Positions 51,238 through 60,358 of a stretch of 64,000 nt of DNA are shown piece by piece. The position numbers and the translations under genes are program-made. Positions within the stretch are counted from its first letter, which is position 1, and each line of letters begins with the position of its first letter. The notes below the pieces were generated by a model, which worked only from the letters and a program-made list of their open reading frames with translations, was not told where the DNA came from and searched no databases. Source of the DNA: Chitinophagaceae bacterium (GTDB taxonomy: Bacteria; Bacteroidota; Bacteroidia; Chitinophagales; Chitinophagaceae); contig SAIW01000022.1 of the NCBI GenBank assembly GCA_004028795.1, positions 1 through 64,000 on the forward strand, read 5' to 3'.

Positions 51238-52779
51238 ATGACTAATTCAAACTCAGAAACTAAAGGTATCTGGAAGGTTATAGGTGCATCATCTTTGGGA
51301 ACTTTAATTGAGTGGTACGATTTCTATATTTTCGGAAGTTTAGCCACTGTAATTGCCAGCCAGTTCTTTCCTAAAACAGATCCAACAGCAGCATTGCTTT
51401 CAACCTTAGCAACATTTGCTGCAGGCTTTATTGTAAGACCATTTGGAGCATTGGTATTTGGAAGATTAGGTGATTTAATCGGACGTAAATACACGTTCTT
51501 ATTAACTCTTGTTTTAATGGGTGGTTCTACCTTTTTAATAGGCTGTATTCCCAACTACGAAAAAATCGGTTTTGCTGCACCTATACTTGTATTACTACTT
51601 AGATTAATTCAAGGACTTGCATTAGGTGGAGAATATGGTGGTGCTGCAACTTATGTTGCAGAACACTCTCCGGAACACAGACGCGGTTTTTTTACTTCAT
51701 GGATACAAACAACTGCCACATTAGGCTTATTTATTTCTTTAGGAATAATTTTAATTACACGCCATTCTATGGATGCAGACCCTGTAAAATCAATCGCAAA
51801 ATTTAATGATTGGGGTTGGAGAATTCCTTTTTTACTGTCTGCTGTTTTGGTAGCTGTTTCTATTTATATCAGATTAAAAATGCAAGAGTCTCCTTTGTTT
51901 TCTAAATTAAAAAGTGAAGGAAAAACTTCAACTAATCCATTAAAAGAAAGCTTTGCTCATAAAGCCAATTTAAAAATGGTTTTATTAGCATTATTTGGTG
52001 CAACAATGGGTCAAGGTGTAGTTTGGTATACAGGTCAATTCTATGCTCAATCGTTTATAGAAAATATGTGTAAGGTAGATTTTGATCAATCAAGAACTAT
52101 CATCATTTGGGCAATATTATTTGGTACTCCGTTCTTTGTAGTATTTGGTGCATGGAGTGATAAAATTGGTAGAAAATGGATTATGATGACTGGGATGTTT
52201 TTGGCTGTTGTTTCGTATAAATATTTATTTACAGAATTGTTAAATACTGTTGATACAAAAACAAAAATTGAAGTAGCAGAGAAAAAAGAAATTAAAACAA
52301 CATTAACTCCGATTGCAAAAACAACAGATACTTTAAGAAAAGTTGTAACGAAATCTTTTTATGCAGATGGCTTAGCTGCAAGCGAAACAAAAACAGATAC
52401 TTTATATGCTGCTGCCGGTAAAAAAACAATTAAAGCCGATGTTAAATTAGCTAAGGTTTTAGGCAATGGTGATTATTGGAAAATGGTATTTATAGTATGG
52501 ATAATGATTATATTTGTTACAATGGTTTACGGGCCAATTGCAGCCTTTTTAGTTGAGTTGTTCCCAACAAAAATCCGTTATACCTCAATGTCATTACCAT
52601 ACCATATAGGTAACGGTGTATTTGGTGGATTAACGCCATTTATTGCAACCTTATTTACAACCATTTACACTGCTGATAAAACTGCCGGTGTAATGTATCC
52701 TGTGGTAATTGCTGCAATTTGTTTAGTTATAGGAGTTGTATATGTTCAAAACAAAGTTGATTCTGCGGTAAACAAATAA
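51238..52779 (+). CDS. MHS-type MFS transporter (metabolite:H+ symporter)
   Basis: This 513-residue protein has 12 hydrophobic helices with MHS-family marks: IEWYDFYIFGSLATVIASQFFP at the N-terminus, GRLGDLIGRKYTFLLTLVLMGGSTFLIG (MFS motif A), LRLIQGLALGGEYGGAATYVAEHSP. A soluble segment of about 80 residues (Lys/Thr-rich, about residues 340-415) sits between helices 9 and 10. The family imports small carboxylates, proline or betaine. The neighbours point to acetate or propionate. Confidence 0.88.
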   Translation: MTNSNSETKGIWKVIGASSLGTLIEWYDFYIFGSLATVIASQFFPKTDPTAALLSTLATFAAGFIVRPFGALVFGRLGDLIGRKYTFLLTLVLMGGSTFLIGCIPNYEKIGFAAPILVLLLRLIQGLALGGEYGGAATYVAEHSPEHRRGFFTSWIQTTATLGLFISLGIILITRHSMDADPVKSIAKFNDWGWRIPFLLSAVLVAVSIYIRLKMQESPLFSKLKSEGKTSTNPLKESFAHKANLKMVLLALFGATMGQGVVWYTGQFYAQSFIENMCKVDFDQSRTIIIWAILFGTPFFVVFGAWSDKIGRKWIMMTGMFLAVVSYKYLFTELLNTVDTKTKIEVAEKKEIKTTLTPIAKTTDTLRKVVTKSFYADGLAASETKTDTLYAAAGKKTIKADVKLAKVLGNGDYWKMVFIVWIMIIFVTMVYGPIAAFLVELFPTKIRYTSMSLPYHIGNGVFGGLTPFIATLFTTIYTADKTAGVMYPVVIAAICLVIGVVYVQNKVDSAVNK

Positions 52780-52805
52780 TTATTATTTACTTTAAAAAAA
52801 ATAGT

Positions 52806-53051
52806 ATGAACACTTTAAAAAGATATTTGGGAATATTATGGATAATAATTGGTCCGTTGGCTATTTATTATCTAATTGCAACAGCACAAAGCGAAATATT
52901 AAAAAAGCCAGTCGTTGATACAAAAATTCAATGGGGTGTTTTTATTGTTGTATTTATTCCTATTGCTATTGGATTTATTTTATTTGGTTTGTATGCTTTA
53001 GGAGGCAATTACGATCAAATACCTGAATCGAGTTCGGAAATAAAAGATTAG
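52806..53051 (+). CDS. DUF6814-type small membrane protein
   Basis: This 81-residue protein has two hydrophobic helices (YLGILWIIIGPLAIYYLIATA and IQWGVFIVVFIPIAIGFILFGLYAL) joined by a short loop with Lys-Lys-Pro-Val. It lies 26 nt after the MFS gene; such proteins accompany MFS/MHS transporters in Bacteroidota and may be accessory subunits, though this is not established. A degraded second copy lies at 58392-58615. Confidence 0.78.
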   Translation: MNTLKRYLGILWIIIGPLAIYYLIATAQSEILKKPVVDTKIQWGVFIVVFIPIAIGFILFGLYALGGNYDQIPESSSEIKD

Positions 53052-53087
53052 GAAGCAAAACCATTATAAGTTATCTTAAGTAAAATG

Positions 53088-53150
53088 CCGGTTATGCTTT
53101 CGGTAGATGATGATTGTCATTTCCGATTTGCATAACCGGTTTTATCTTTT
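53088..53150 (+). other. Nested hairpin before the SSS-histidine kinase unit
   Basis: CCGGTTATGC (53088-53097) and GCATAACCGG (53130-53139) form a 10-bp stem; inside, TCGG (53100-53103) and CCGA (53123-53126) form a second. TTTTATCTTTT follows. It could be a terminator for the porin operon or a structured leader for the next one. Confidence 0.65.
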
Positions 53151-53157
53151 CAACTTT

Positions 53158-53379
53158 ATGAAAGAAAAACAGAAACAACAGAAATTATTTTTTGTCAGCA
53201 TATTATTTATGATGTTGTTTAGTTTTCCTTTTTTAAAAATGGCAAATAAAAATGTATTTGTTTTTGGTATTCCTCTGTTTTATTTCTATTTATTTTTTGT
53301 TTGGCTGTTAGCCATTATCATCACTTTAATTATTGTCGATCTTAGAAAGAAAAAAGTAAAGCAGAAAAGCAATGAGTAG
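53158..53379 (+). CDS. Small membrane protein preceding the solute-symporter kinase
   Basis: This 73-residue protein has two hydrophobic helices (LFFVSILFMMLFSFPFL and FGIPLFYFYLFFVWLLAIIITLIIVDL) with Lys-rich ends. Its stop overlaps the kinase start by 8 nt. Small two-helix proteins of the DUF3311 or DUF485 sort often precede sodium:solute symporter genes, so an accessory role is plausible. I chose the ATG at 53158, since a longer frame runs into the hairpin. Confidence 0.75.
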   Translation: MKEKQKQQKLFFVSILFMMLFSFPFLKMANKNVFVFGIPLFYFYLFFVWLLAIIITLIIVDLRKKKVKQKSNE

Positions 53380-56092
53380 CTACCTCATTATAATAAGTTC
53401 TGTATTGTATCTCTTACTGCTTTTTGCAGTGGGATATTATGCTGAATTACGTTATGCTCAAAAAAAAAGCTTAATTAATAATCCGTATATCTATGCATTA
53501 TCGTTAGCAGTTTATTGCACAGCATGGACTTTTTACGGAAGCGTTGGAAGGGCAACAATTACAGGTGCTGAGTATTTATATAATTATATCGGGCCAACTG
53601 TAATGGCTCCATTATTTTGGGTAGTATTACGAAAAATTATCCGCATTTCTAAAACGCAACGCATTACCAGTATTGCAGATTTTATTTCTACACGGTACGG
53701 AAAAAATATTTCGCTGGGCATTATTGTTACACTATTGTGTGTTATTGGTATTATACCTTATATAGCCATTCAATTAAAAGCAATAAGTAGTAGTATTGAT
53801 ATTGTTGCAGGTACTAATCGTACCAATACAACTGTATATCATCTTTTAAAAGATAGTACATTATATATTGCAATTGGTCTTTCAATATTTGTTATTTTCT
53901 TTGGAACAAGAAATGTTGATGCAACAGAAAAACATGAAGGAATGGTTGCTGCCATTGCATTTGAATCCATCATAAAAATTATCGCCTTTATTATTGCCGG
54001 TGCTTTTGTAACCTTTTTCTTATTCAATGGTTTTGGCGATTTGATGAATAGAGCATCGGCAATTCCTTCATTAAAAAAAATATTTACAGTTGAAGGCGAT
54101 AATGCTTTTGTACAAATATTTTCTACCATGATATTGTCTATGTTGGCAGTATTATTTTTACCAAGACAATTTCAGTTGGCTGTTGTTGAGAATATGCAGG
54201 AAAGCCATTTAAGCAAAGCAGTTTGGCTTTTCCCATTGTATTTATTAATCATCAATATTTTTGTTATTCCCATTGCTTTTGGTGGAACTATTCTTCTTCC
54301 AAAAACAATTAATGCCGATACTTATGTTTTGGCACTACCAATGAATGCTCAAAACCATTGGATAACTATGGTGGTTTATATTGGTGGTTTTTCTGCTGCA
54401 AGTAGTATGATTATTGTTGAAACGATTGCATTAAGCACAATGATTAGCAATAACATTGTAATGCCTTTATTGTTATCGTTAGAATCGGTGAAAGAGAGGC
54501 TGAGCAATAGTTTAAGCAGTTTTGTAATTAATAGTAGGCGAATAAGTATTGTTGTAATAATACTTCTTGCTTATTTGTACGATAGAACAGTAGCAGAAAA
54601 ATATTCTTTAGTATCAATCGGTATGGTTTCATTTGCTGCGGTTGCACAATTTGCACCATCAATTATTGGCGGTATTTATTGGAAGAAAGCAACAAAATCC
54701 GGTGCTTTAGTAGGAATACTAATTGGCTTTCTGGTTTGGTTTTATACGTTGGTTGTTCCATCAATTATAGGAGCTGGTTTATTAGATAAATCACTTATGC
54801 AGGATGGGCTTTTTCATCTCTCATTTTTACGGCCCAATGCTTTATTTGGCTTAGAAGGTTTCGATACAATTACACATGGATTTTTTTGGAGCTTTTTCTT
54901 AAATACTTCAATGTTTATTGGTATTTCGTTGTTTACAGAAAGAAAATCGCAAGAAATTTATCAGGCAGAAATGTTTGTAGAAGCTTTTAAACATTCTGTT
55001 ATTTCAACCGAAGGTTCTGTAATATGGAAAGGTACTGCCTATATGCCCGATATAAAAACTTTATTAAGCAATTTTATTGGCGAAAACAGGGCACGCCAAT
55101 TATTGCAGAATTATGCAAAACGAAGAAATATAAGTTGGAGTGAATCGGGAAAAGCAGAACCTGCAATGGTAAATTTTGCTGAAAGAATTTTAGCAGGTTC
55201 AATTGGTTCGGCATCTGCACGTATTATGGTTAAAAGTGTAGTAAAAGAAGAAGATTTAAGTATTGATGAAGTATTAAATATTCTTCGTGAAAGTCAGTTA
55301 ATGAAAGAAACAAATAAAGAGTTGAGAAGAAAATCTGCTGAGTTAAGTAAAGCTACAGAAGAGCTTAAAAAAGCAAATGACCAATTGAAGCAGATGGATG
55401 AAATGAAAGATGAATTTTTGTACACGGTAACACATGAATTAAGAACACCATTAACTTCTGTTAGAGCATTAAGCGAAATTGTTCATGATAATCCTGATTT
55501 GCCCGAAGAGCAAAAGAGCGAATATCTTTCTGCAATTATGAAAGAAACCATTAGGCTTAGCCATCTTATTACACAGGTATTAAACTTAGAAAGATATGAG
55601 AGCGGAAGAACTAAATTAAATTACAGCGATATAGATTTTGCCTCTTTATTATCCGATACTGCAGCAAGTGCTAAGCCTTTATTGAAAGAAAAAAATTTAC
55701 AATTGCATTTACAATTTGATAAAAATTTAGAACATACCAAAGGCGATAAAGATTTATTAAATCAAGTATTTTATAATCTTACTTATAATGCTGTAAAGTA
55801 TGCAAAAAGTGAAATAATAATTAAAGCATCGTTCAATAACAATATTTATCGCATTGCCGTAAAAGATGATGGTATTGGCATTGCTGCAGAAGTACATAAT
55901 CACATTTTCGATAAATTCTTTCAGGCAAAAAATCAAACATTAAAAAAACCGGAAGGAAGTGGTTTAGGATTGGCTATTTGCAAAAGGATTATTGAAATGC
56001 ATGATGGAAAAATTTGGGTTGAAAGCAAAGAAGGAAGTGGCTCTGAGTTTATTGTAGAAATTCCAAAAGAAATGAATAAAAATCATTCATAA
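53372..56092 (+). CDS. Sodium:solute symporter-histidine kinase (CbrA/CrbS-like)
   Basis: This 906-residue protein has an SSS transporter domain of about 13 helices (residues 1-535, YCTAWTFYGSVGRATITGAEYLYNYIGP), a STAC linker (RARQLLQNYAKRRNISW, LAGSIGSASARIMVKSV), a coiled coil, HisKA with His688 (EFLYTVTHELRTPLTSVRALSE) and HATPase (NLTYNAVKYAK, DDGIGIA, GSGLGLAI). It has the architecture of CbrA and of CrbS, the acetate-switch sensor. It is followed 12 nt later by a receiver-domain fusion, its likely partner. Confidence 0.92.
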   Translation: MSSYLIIISSVLYLLLLFAVGYYAELRYAQKKSLINNPYIYALSLAVYCTAWTFYGSVGRATITGAEYLYNYIGPTVMAPLFWVVLRKIIRISKTQRITSIADFISTRYGKNISLGIIVTLLCVIGIIPYIAIQLKAISSSIDIVAGTNRTNTTVYHLLKDSTLYIAIGLSIFVIFFGTRNVDATEKHEGMVAAIAFESIIKIIAFIIAGAFVTFFLFNGFGDLMNRASAIPSLKKIFTVEGDNAFVQIFSTMILSMLAVLFLPRQFQLAVVENMQESHLSKAVWLFPLYLLIINIFVIPIAFGGTILLPKTINADTYVLALPMNAQNHWITMVVYIGGFSAASSMIIVETIALSTMISNNIVMPLLLSLESVKERLSNSLSSFVINSRRISIVVIILLAYLYDRTVAEKYSLVSIGMVSFAAVAQFAPSIIGGIYWKKATKSGALVGILIGFLVWFYTLVVPSIIGAGLLDKSLMQDGLFHLSFLRPNALFGLEGFDTITHGFFWSFFLNTSMFIGISLFTERKSQEIYQAEMFVEAFKHSVISTEGSVIWKGTAYMPDIKTLLSNFIGENRARQLLQNYAKRRNISWSESGKAEPAMVNFAERILAGSIGSASARIMVKSVVKEEDLSIDEVLNILRESQLMKETNKELRRKSAELSKATEELKKANDQLKQMDEMKDEFLYTVTHELRTPLTSVRALSEIVHDNPDLPEEQKSEYLSAIMKETIRLSHLITQVLNLERYESGRTKLNYSDIDFASLLSDTAASAKPLLKEKNLQLHLQFDKNLEHTKGDKDLLNQVFYNLTYNAVKYAKSEIIIKASFNNNIYRIAVKDDGIGIAAEVHNHIFDKFFQAKNQTLKKPEGSGLGLAICKRIIEMHDGKIWVESKEGSGSEFIVEIPKEMNKNHS

Positions 56093-56103
56093 AGCGATTT
56101 GCT

Positions 56104-58395
56104 ATGAATACTGGTCAACATAAAGTTTTAGTAGTGGATGATGATCCATATATACTTATGTCATTAGAATTTTTGATGAAGAAAAGCGGATACGAAGTAA
56201 TTATTGCACGCAACGGTACAGAAGCTTTAGCTGCCATCAATCAAAATATTCCCGATTTGGTTTTGCTTGATATCATGATGCCCGATGTGGATGGTTATGC
56301 CATTTGCGAATACATTAAACGAACACCTGCAATTGAACATTGCAAAGTTGTTTTCTTATCAGCAAAAACTAAAGAAGCTGATATAAAAAGAGGTTATGAT
56401 TTGGGTGCCGAGTTGTATATCAGTAAACCTTTTAATTCAAGAAATTTAATGCAGCAAGTGCAGGATTTATTAAGCACTTCAAAAAGCCCAAGCTTTAAGC
56501 GGGCCTACATTACAGAGTATGAAAAAAGTATAAACAATAAAGAAACGTTTTGGGAAGAACAGGCTCGTAATATAAAATGGTTCAAGTTTCCTGAGACTAT
56601 TTTAAGTAAGGATAATGAAAATTTATACAGATGGTTTACTGGTGGAAAATTAAACATATCTTATCTCTGTTTAGATTATCATATTGAAGAAGGAATGGGC
56701 GAACAAACAGCATTAATTTATGATTCGCCGGTTACAAAAACAATTAAGAAATATAGTTTTACAGAATTGCGTGATGAGGTTGCAAAATTGGCCGGTGGGT
56801 TAAAAAAATTAGGTGTAACAAAAGGCGATACTATTGTTATTTATATGCCAATGATTCCGCAGGCTTTAATGGCCATGTTGGCTTGTGCAAGAATAGGTGC
56901 AATACACAGTGTTGTATTTGGTGGATTTGCTCCGCATGAATTATCTATTAGAATTGATGATGCAGAACCAAAAGCAATTATAACAGCCTCGTATGGAATT
57001 GAAGTAGATAAGAAAATTGCTTATAAACCTTTAGTAGATCATGCCATAATGGAAGCCTATCATAAACCGCAAAAAGTTATCATCTATCAAAGGGAAGGGA
57101 TGCATATAGATTTAGGTGAAAGAGATGTTGATATGAATGAATTGATGCAAAATTGTACATCTGCAACTTATACATCAGTTGATGCAACAGACCCGTTATA
57201 TGTTTTATATACATCCGGTACAACAGGAAAACCCAAAGGTATTGTACGCGATACCGGTGGTTATGCCGTTGCATTAAAATACAGTATGAAGAGTATTTAT
57301 AATGTTGAAGCCAGCGATGTGTTTTGGGCTGCGAGTGATGTAGGTTGGGTAGTTGGTCATAGTTATATTGTGTATGCCCCGCTAATTCAAGGTTGTACAA
57401 CTATTTTGTTTGAAGGTAAACCTGTTAAAACACCCGATGCAGGTGAGTTTTGGCGTGTTGCATCTGAACATAAAGTAAAAACAATGTTTACTGCACCAAC
57501 TGCTATTCGTGCAATTAAAAAAGAAGACCCTGATGGATTATTAATGAAGAATAAAGATTTATCTCATCTTAAAATATTATTTCTTGCAGGCGAACGATGT
57601 GATCCTGCAACTTATCACTGGGTAAATGATTTGTTGCACAAACCAGTTATCGATCATTGGTGGCAAACAGAAAGTGGTTGGCCAATGTTAGGAGTTTTAA
57701 TGGGCATTGAGCCATTTCCGGCAAAAGCAGGAAGTGCCGGTAAACCTGTTCCCGGCTTTGATGTGCAAATATTAGAAGATGATGGAACCATTATTACAAA
57801 TCAGGAAGAGGGTTTTGTTGCGGTTAAATTACCATTACCACCGGGCTGTTTGCCAACATTATGGAATAATGCTGATGGGTTTAAACAATCGTATTTATTT
57901 CAATTTCCGGGATATTATTTAACAGGCGATGGTGGACATAAGGATGCAGATGGTTACTTCTTTATTATGGGTAGAATTGATGATGTAATAAATGTTGCAG
58001 GCCACAGATTGAGTACAGGAGAAATGGAAGAAATTATTTCTCATCATCCTGCAATTGCAGAGTGTGCAGTTATTGGTATTGCCGATGAACTACGTGGACA
58101 AAGACCGATAGGTTTTTTTGTTATGAAAGATAGTCATCATAACAAAGAAGCAGAATTGGAAGATGAATTAATTCAATTAGTGAGAGATCAAATTGGTGCT
58201 GTTGCATTTTTTAGAAATGCAATTATGGTAAAACGTTTGCCAAAAACCAGAAGCGGAAAAATTTTAAGAAAAACAATGCGTTTAATCGCTGATGGTGTAT
58301 CTTATACTATTCCTTCAACAATTGATGACCCGACTATTTTAGATGAAATAAAAGAAAGATTAATTGAAAGAAAAATTCTAAATGCACTAGTATGA
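56104..58395 (+). CDS. Receiver domain fused to propionyl/acetyl-CoA synthetase
   Basis: Residues 1-125 form a complete receiver domain: acidic pocket VVDDD (residues 10-14), phospho-acceptor Asp56 (LVLLDIMMPDVDGY), Ser86 and Lys108 (ISKPF). From about residue 136 a complete AMP-forming acyl-CoA synthetase follows (FWEEQARNIKWFKFPETIL, VLYTSGTTGKPKGIVRDTGG, DHWWQTESGWP, YYLTGDGGHKDADGYFF, PKTRSGKILRKTM with the catalytic Lys), closest to PrpE. No stop or start separates them. It lies 11 nt after the SSS-kinase gene, so phosphorylation may directly affect the enzyme; this is inference. Confidence 0.9.
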   Translation: MNTGQHKVLVVDDDPYILMSLEFLMKKSGYEVIIARNGTEALAAINQNIPDLVLLDIMMPDVDGYAICEYIKRTPAIEHCKVVFLSAKTKEADIKRGYDLGAELYISKPFNSRNLMQQVQDLLSTSKSPSFKRAYITEYEKSINNKETFWEEQARNIKWFKFPETILSKDNENLYRWFTGGKLNISYLCLDYHIEEGMGEQTALIYDSPVTKTIKKYSFTELRDEVAKLAGGLKKLGVTKGDTIVIYMPMIPQALMAMLACARIGAIHSVVFGGFAPHELSIRIDDAEPKAIITASYGIEVDKKIAYKPLVDHAIMEAYHKPQKVIIYQREGMHIDLGERDVDMNELMQNCTSATYTSVDATDPLYVLYTSGTTGKPKGIVRDTGGYAVALKYSMKSIYNVEASDVFWAASDVGWVVGHSYIVYAPLIQGCTTILFEGKPVKTPDAGEFWRVASEHKVKTMFTAPTAIRAIKKEDPDGLLMKNKDLSHLKILFLAGERCDPATYHWVNDLLHKPVIDHWWQTESGWPMLGVLMGIEPFPAKAGSAGKPVPGFDVQILEDDGTIITNQEEGFVAVKLPLPPGCLPTLWNNADGFKQSYLFQFPGYYLTGDGGHKDADGYFFIMGRIDDVINVAGHRLSTGEMEEIISHHPAIAECAVIGIADELRGQRPIGFFVMKDSHHNKEAELEDELIQLVRDQIGAVAFFRNAIMVKRLPKTRSGKILRKTMRLIADGVSYTIPSTIDDPTILDEIKERLIERKILNALV

Positions 58396-58615
58396 ACCAA
58401 TTAAAAGAATGGCAGGTATTACATAGATGTTATTAGAGCCGGTTGCTGTTTTCTACTTAATCAAAACCGCTGCTAATGAAATTGCAAAGAAATCTGTTAT
58501 TGATACCAAAATTCAATGAGGTGTTTTTGTTGTTGTATTTATTTCGATTGCTGTTGGGCTAATGATTTTTGGTTATTATCTATTTAAGGGAACGCATGAT
58601 GAACAGATACTCTAA
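58392..58615 (+). pseudogene. Degraded second copy of the DUF6814 gene
   Basis: From 58427 the frame reads LEPVAVFYLIKTAANEIAKK, then SVIDTKIQ, a TGA stop (58517-58519), GVFVVVFISIAVGLMIFGYY and a second stop at 58613. It aligns throughout with the intact protein at 52806-53051 (GPLAIYYLIATAQSEILKK, VVDTKIQ, W in place of the stop, GVFIVVFIPIAIGFILFG). The N-terminal part (MNQLKEW) is in another frame. A TGG-to-TGA change plus frameshift make it dead. It fills most of the 58396-58726 gap. Confidence 0.8.
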
Positions 58616-58726
58616 CTGTTAAAGAAATTGAAATTGTCTTTATCAGGGCTTAATTTCTTATTAAAATCAATTTGTTTATACAGCATTATTTCAGTTAAAA
58701 ATATCTTTAATTGAAATAACCCCGTA

Positions 58727-59158
58727 ATGAAATTATTGCTCATTCCCTTCCTTATTCTATTTGCTGCGAACACAGCATGGCTTACCAATTTTAATGATGC
58801 TAAAAAAACTGCTAAAGAAGAACATAAGTTTATACTGCTTAATTTTTCAGGTTCTGATTGGTGCGGACCTTGTGAAAGAATGAAAGCAGAATTTTTTGAA
58901 ACGGATGTGTTTAAAAAATTTGCTGAAAAAAATCTGGTATTGCTTAATGCAGATTTTCCCCGAAATAAAAAGAATCAATTACCCGCTGCTCAACAAAAAA
59001 TGAATGATGCGTTGGCAGATAAATACAATAGTAACGGTGCATTTCCGCTCACAGTTTTATTAGATGCCGATGGAAATGTTTTGCAAAAGTGGGATGGTTT
59101 TCCTAAAACAGGTGTAGAAAATTTCATTGAACAAATTCAACAGAAAATAAAGAATTAG
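58727..59158 (+). CDS. Thioredoxin-fold protein
   Basis: This 143-residue protein has an N-terminal hydrophobic signal (LLLIPFLILFAANTAWL) and the active site SDWCGPCERMK with Cys46 and Cys49, followed by AFPLTVLLDADGNVLQKWDGF. It is a thioredoxin_7/DsbD-gamma-like domain, probably periplasmic. It lies 8 nt before the ApbE gene and belongs to the thioredoxin-ApbE-DUF4266-DUF3570 cluster. A reductase for the Cys-rich lipoprotein of the cluster is a possible role. Confidence 0.85.
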   Translation: MKLLLIPFLILFAANTAWLTNFNDAKKTAKEEHKFILLNFSGSDWCGPCERMKAEFFETDVFKKFAEKNLVLLNADFPRNKKNQLPAAQQKMNDALADKYNSNGAFPLTVLLDADGNVLQKWDGFPKTGVENFIEQIQQKIKN

Positions 59159-59166
59159 TTTTTATA

Positions 59167-60117
59167 ATGCCTGAAAAAACAGTCATAAAACGTGGTTGTA
59201 AATTAATGGGCAATCATTTTGAATTAAGTGTTGTAAGCAATAATTCAGAATGGGCCGAAGCAATGATTGATTCAGGTATTAATGAAATAAAACGTATTGA
59301 GAAATTATTAACTACCTATAACGAAGAAAGTGAAACGGCTCTTATTAATCGTAATGCCGGCATAGAACCTGTTAAAGTAAGCAGTGAGACTTTTCAATTA
59401 ATTGAACGGTCTATGAGAATATCCAATGTTACACAAGGAGCTTTTGATATTACTTACGGATCGATAGATAAACGTTTATGGAATTTTGATACTACCATGA
59501 ATGCCTTGCCGGATAAAGCTATTGCCAGAAAAATGGTAAGACTAATTAATTATGAAAATATCATACTTGATAAAAATAATTCAACTGTTTTTTTAAAACA
59601 TAAAGGCATGCGTATTGGTTTTGGCGGAATAGGAAAAGGATACGCTGCAGAGCAGGCTAAAAAAATAATGATAGCAAACGGTGTTGAAAGCGGAATTGTA
59701 AATGCTTCAGGAGACCTTACTGCATGGGGCTTTCAACCGAATGGAAGCGAGTGGACGATAGGTATAGCCAATCCAAATTCATCACACGAAATTTTTTCAT
59801 ACATCAATATTACCAATACCGCTATTGCTACATCGGGCAATTATGAAAAGTATGTAATGATTGGCGGCAAAAGATATTCTCATACAATAGACCCTAAAAC
59901 AGGGTTACCTGTTGGCGGTATAAAAAGTGTAACTATTATTACTTCCAATGCAGAAATAGCAGACGCAATGGCTACGCCTGTAATGATTATGGGAATACAT
60001 GCAGGATTAGATATGATTAATCAAATGAAAAATATTGAAGCCATTATTATTGACGATAACAATAAACTATACACATCAAAAAACATCCATCTTTCTAAAT
60101 CCCCGGTTTATGCTTAA
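59167..60117 (+). CDS. ApbE-type FAD:protein FMN transferase
   Basis: This 316-residue protein has ApbE blocks: CKLMGNHFELSVVSN, GAFDITYGSIDKRLW, FGGIGKGYAAEQAKKIM, SGIVNASGDLTAWG, TSGNYEKY and HTIDPKTGLPVGGIKSVTI. ApbE attaches FMN to Thr/Ser of target proteins. No signal peptide or lipobox is visible, in contrast to many ApbE proteins, so it may act in the cytoplasm. No obvious flavinylation target with a DgxtsAT-like motif is seen in the window. It overlaps the next gene by 8 nt. Confidence 0.92.
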   Translation: MPEKTVIKRGCKLMGNHFELSVVSNNSEWAEAMIDSGINEIKRIEKLLTTYNEESETALINRNAGIEPVKVSSETFQLIERSMRISNVTQGAFDITYGSIDKRLWNFDTTMNALPDKAIARKMVRLINYENIILDKNNSTVFLKHKGMRIGFGGIGKGYAAEQAKKIMIANGVESGIVNASGDLTAWGFQPNGSEWTIGIANPNSSHEIFSYINITNTAIATSGNYEKYVMIGGKRYSHTIDPKTGLPVGGIKSVTIITSNAEIADAMATPVMIMGIHAGLDMINQMKNIEAIIIDDNNKLYTSKNIHLSKSPVYA

Positions 60118-60334
60118 CAACAAAACAAAAAACTTACTACTGTTCTTAATGGTGCTTTGTACGGGTACTGCCTGCGTACATGTAAAGGAATATCAGAAAA
60201 GCAGAGTTAAAGACTCTGAAATGACGTTGGCAAACCGTAAAGCAGAAAAGAACGAAATGAATTTTCAATCTTACAGAGAAGGAGCTTCAGGTGCCAATGC
60301 CGGCAAAACAGGCGGAGGCTGCGGTTGTAATTAA
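60110..60334 (+). CDS. DUF4266 small lipoprotein
   Basis: This 74-residue protein has a signal with lipobox Cys22 (LLFLMVLCTGTACVHV), a short helical mid-part (VKEYQKSRVKDSEMTLANRK) and a striking C-terminus (GKTGGGCGCN). It is of the DUF4266 type that accompanies ApbE and DUF3570. I chose the ATG at 60110, which overlaps the ApbE stop. Its role is unknown; the Gly-Cys tail suggests metal binding or modification. Confidence 0.85.
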   Translation: MLNNKTKNLLLFLMVLCTGTACVHVKEYQKSRVKDSEMTLANRKAEKNEMNFQSYREGASGANAGKTGGGCGCN

Positions 60335-60358
60335 TTATTCATATCAGAACTATTTTTA

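Noticed and set aside
53107-53157. Longer N-terminus for the small membrane protein
   Set aside because: It would start inside the nested hairpin; the ATG at 53158 begins directly before the first helix.
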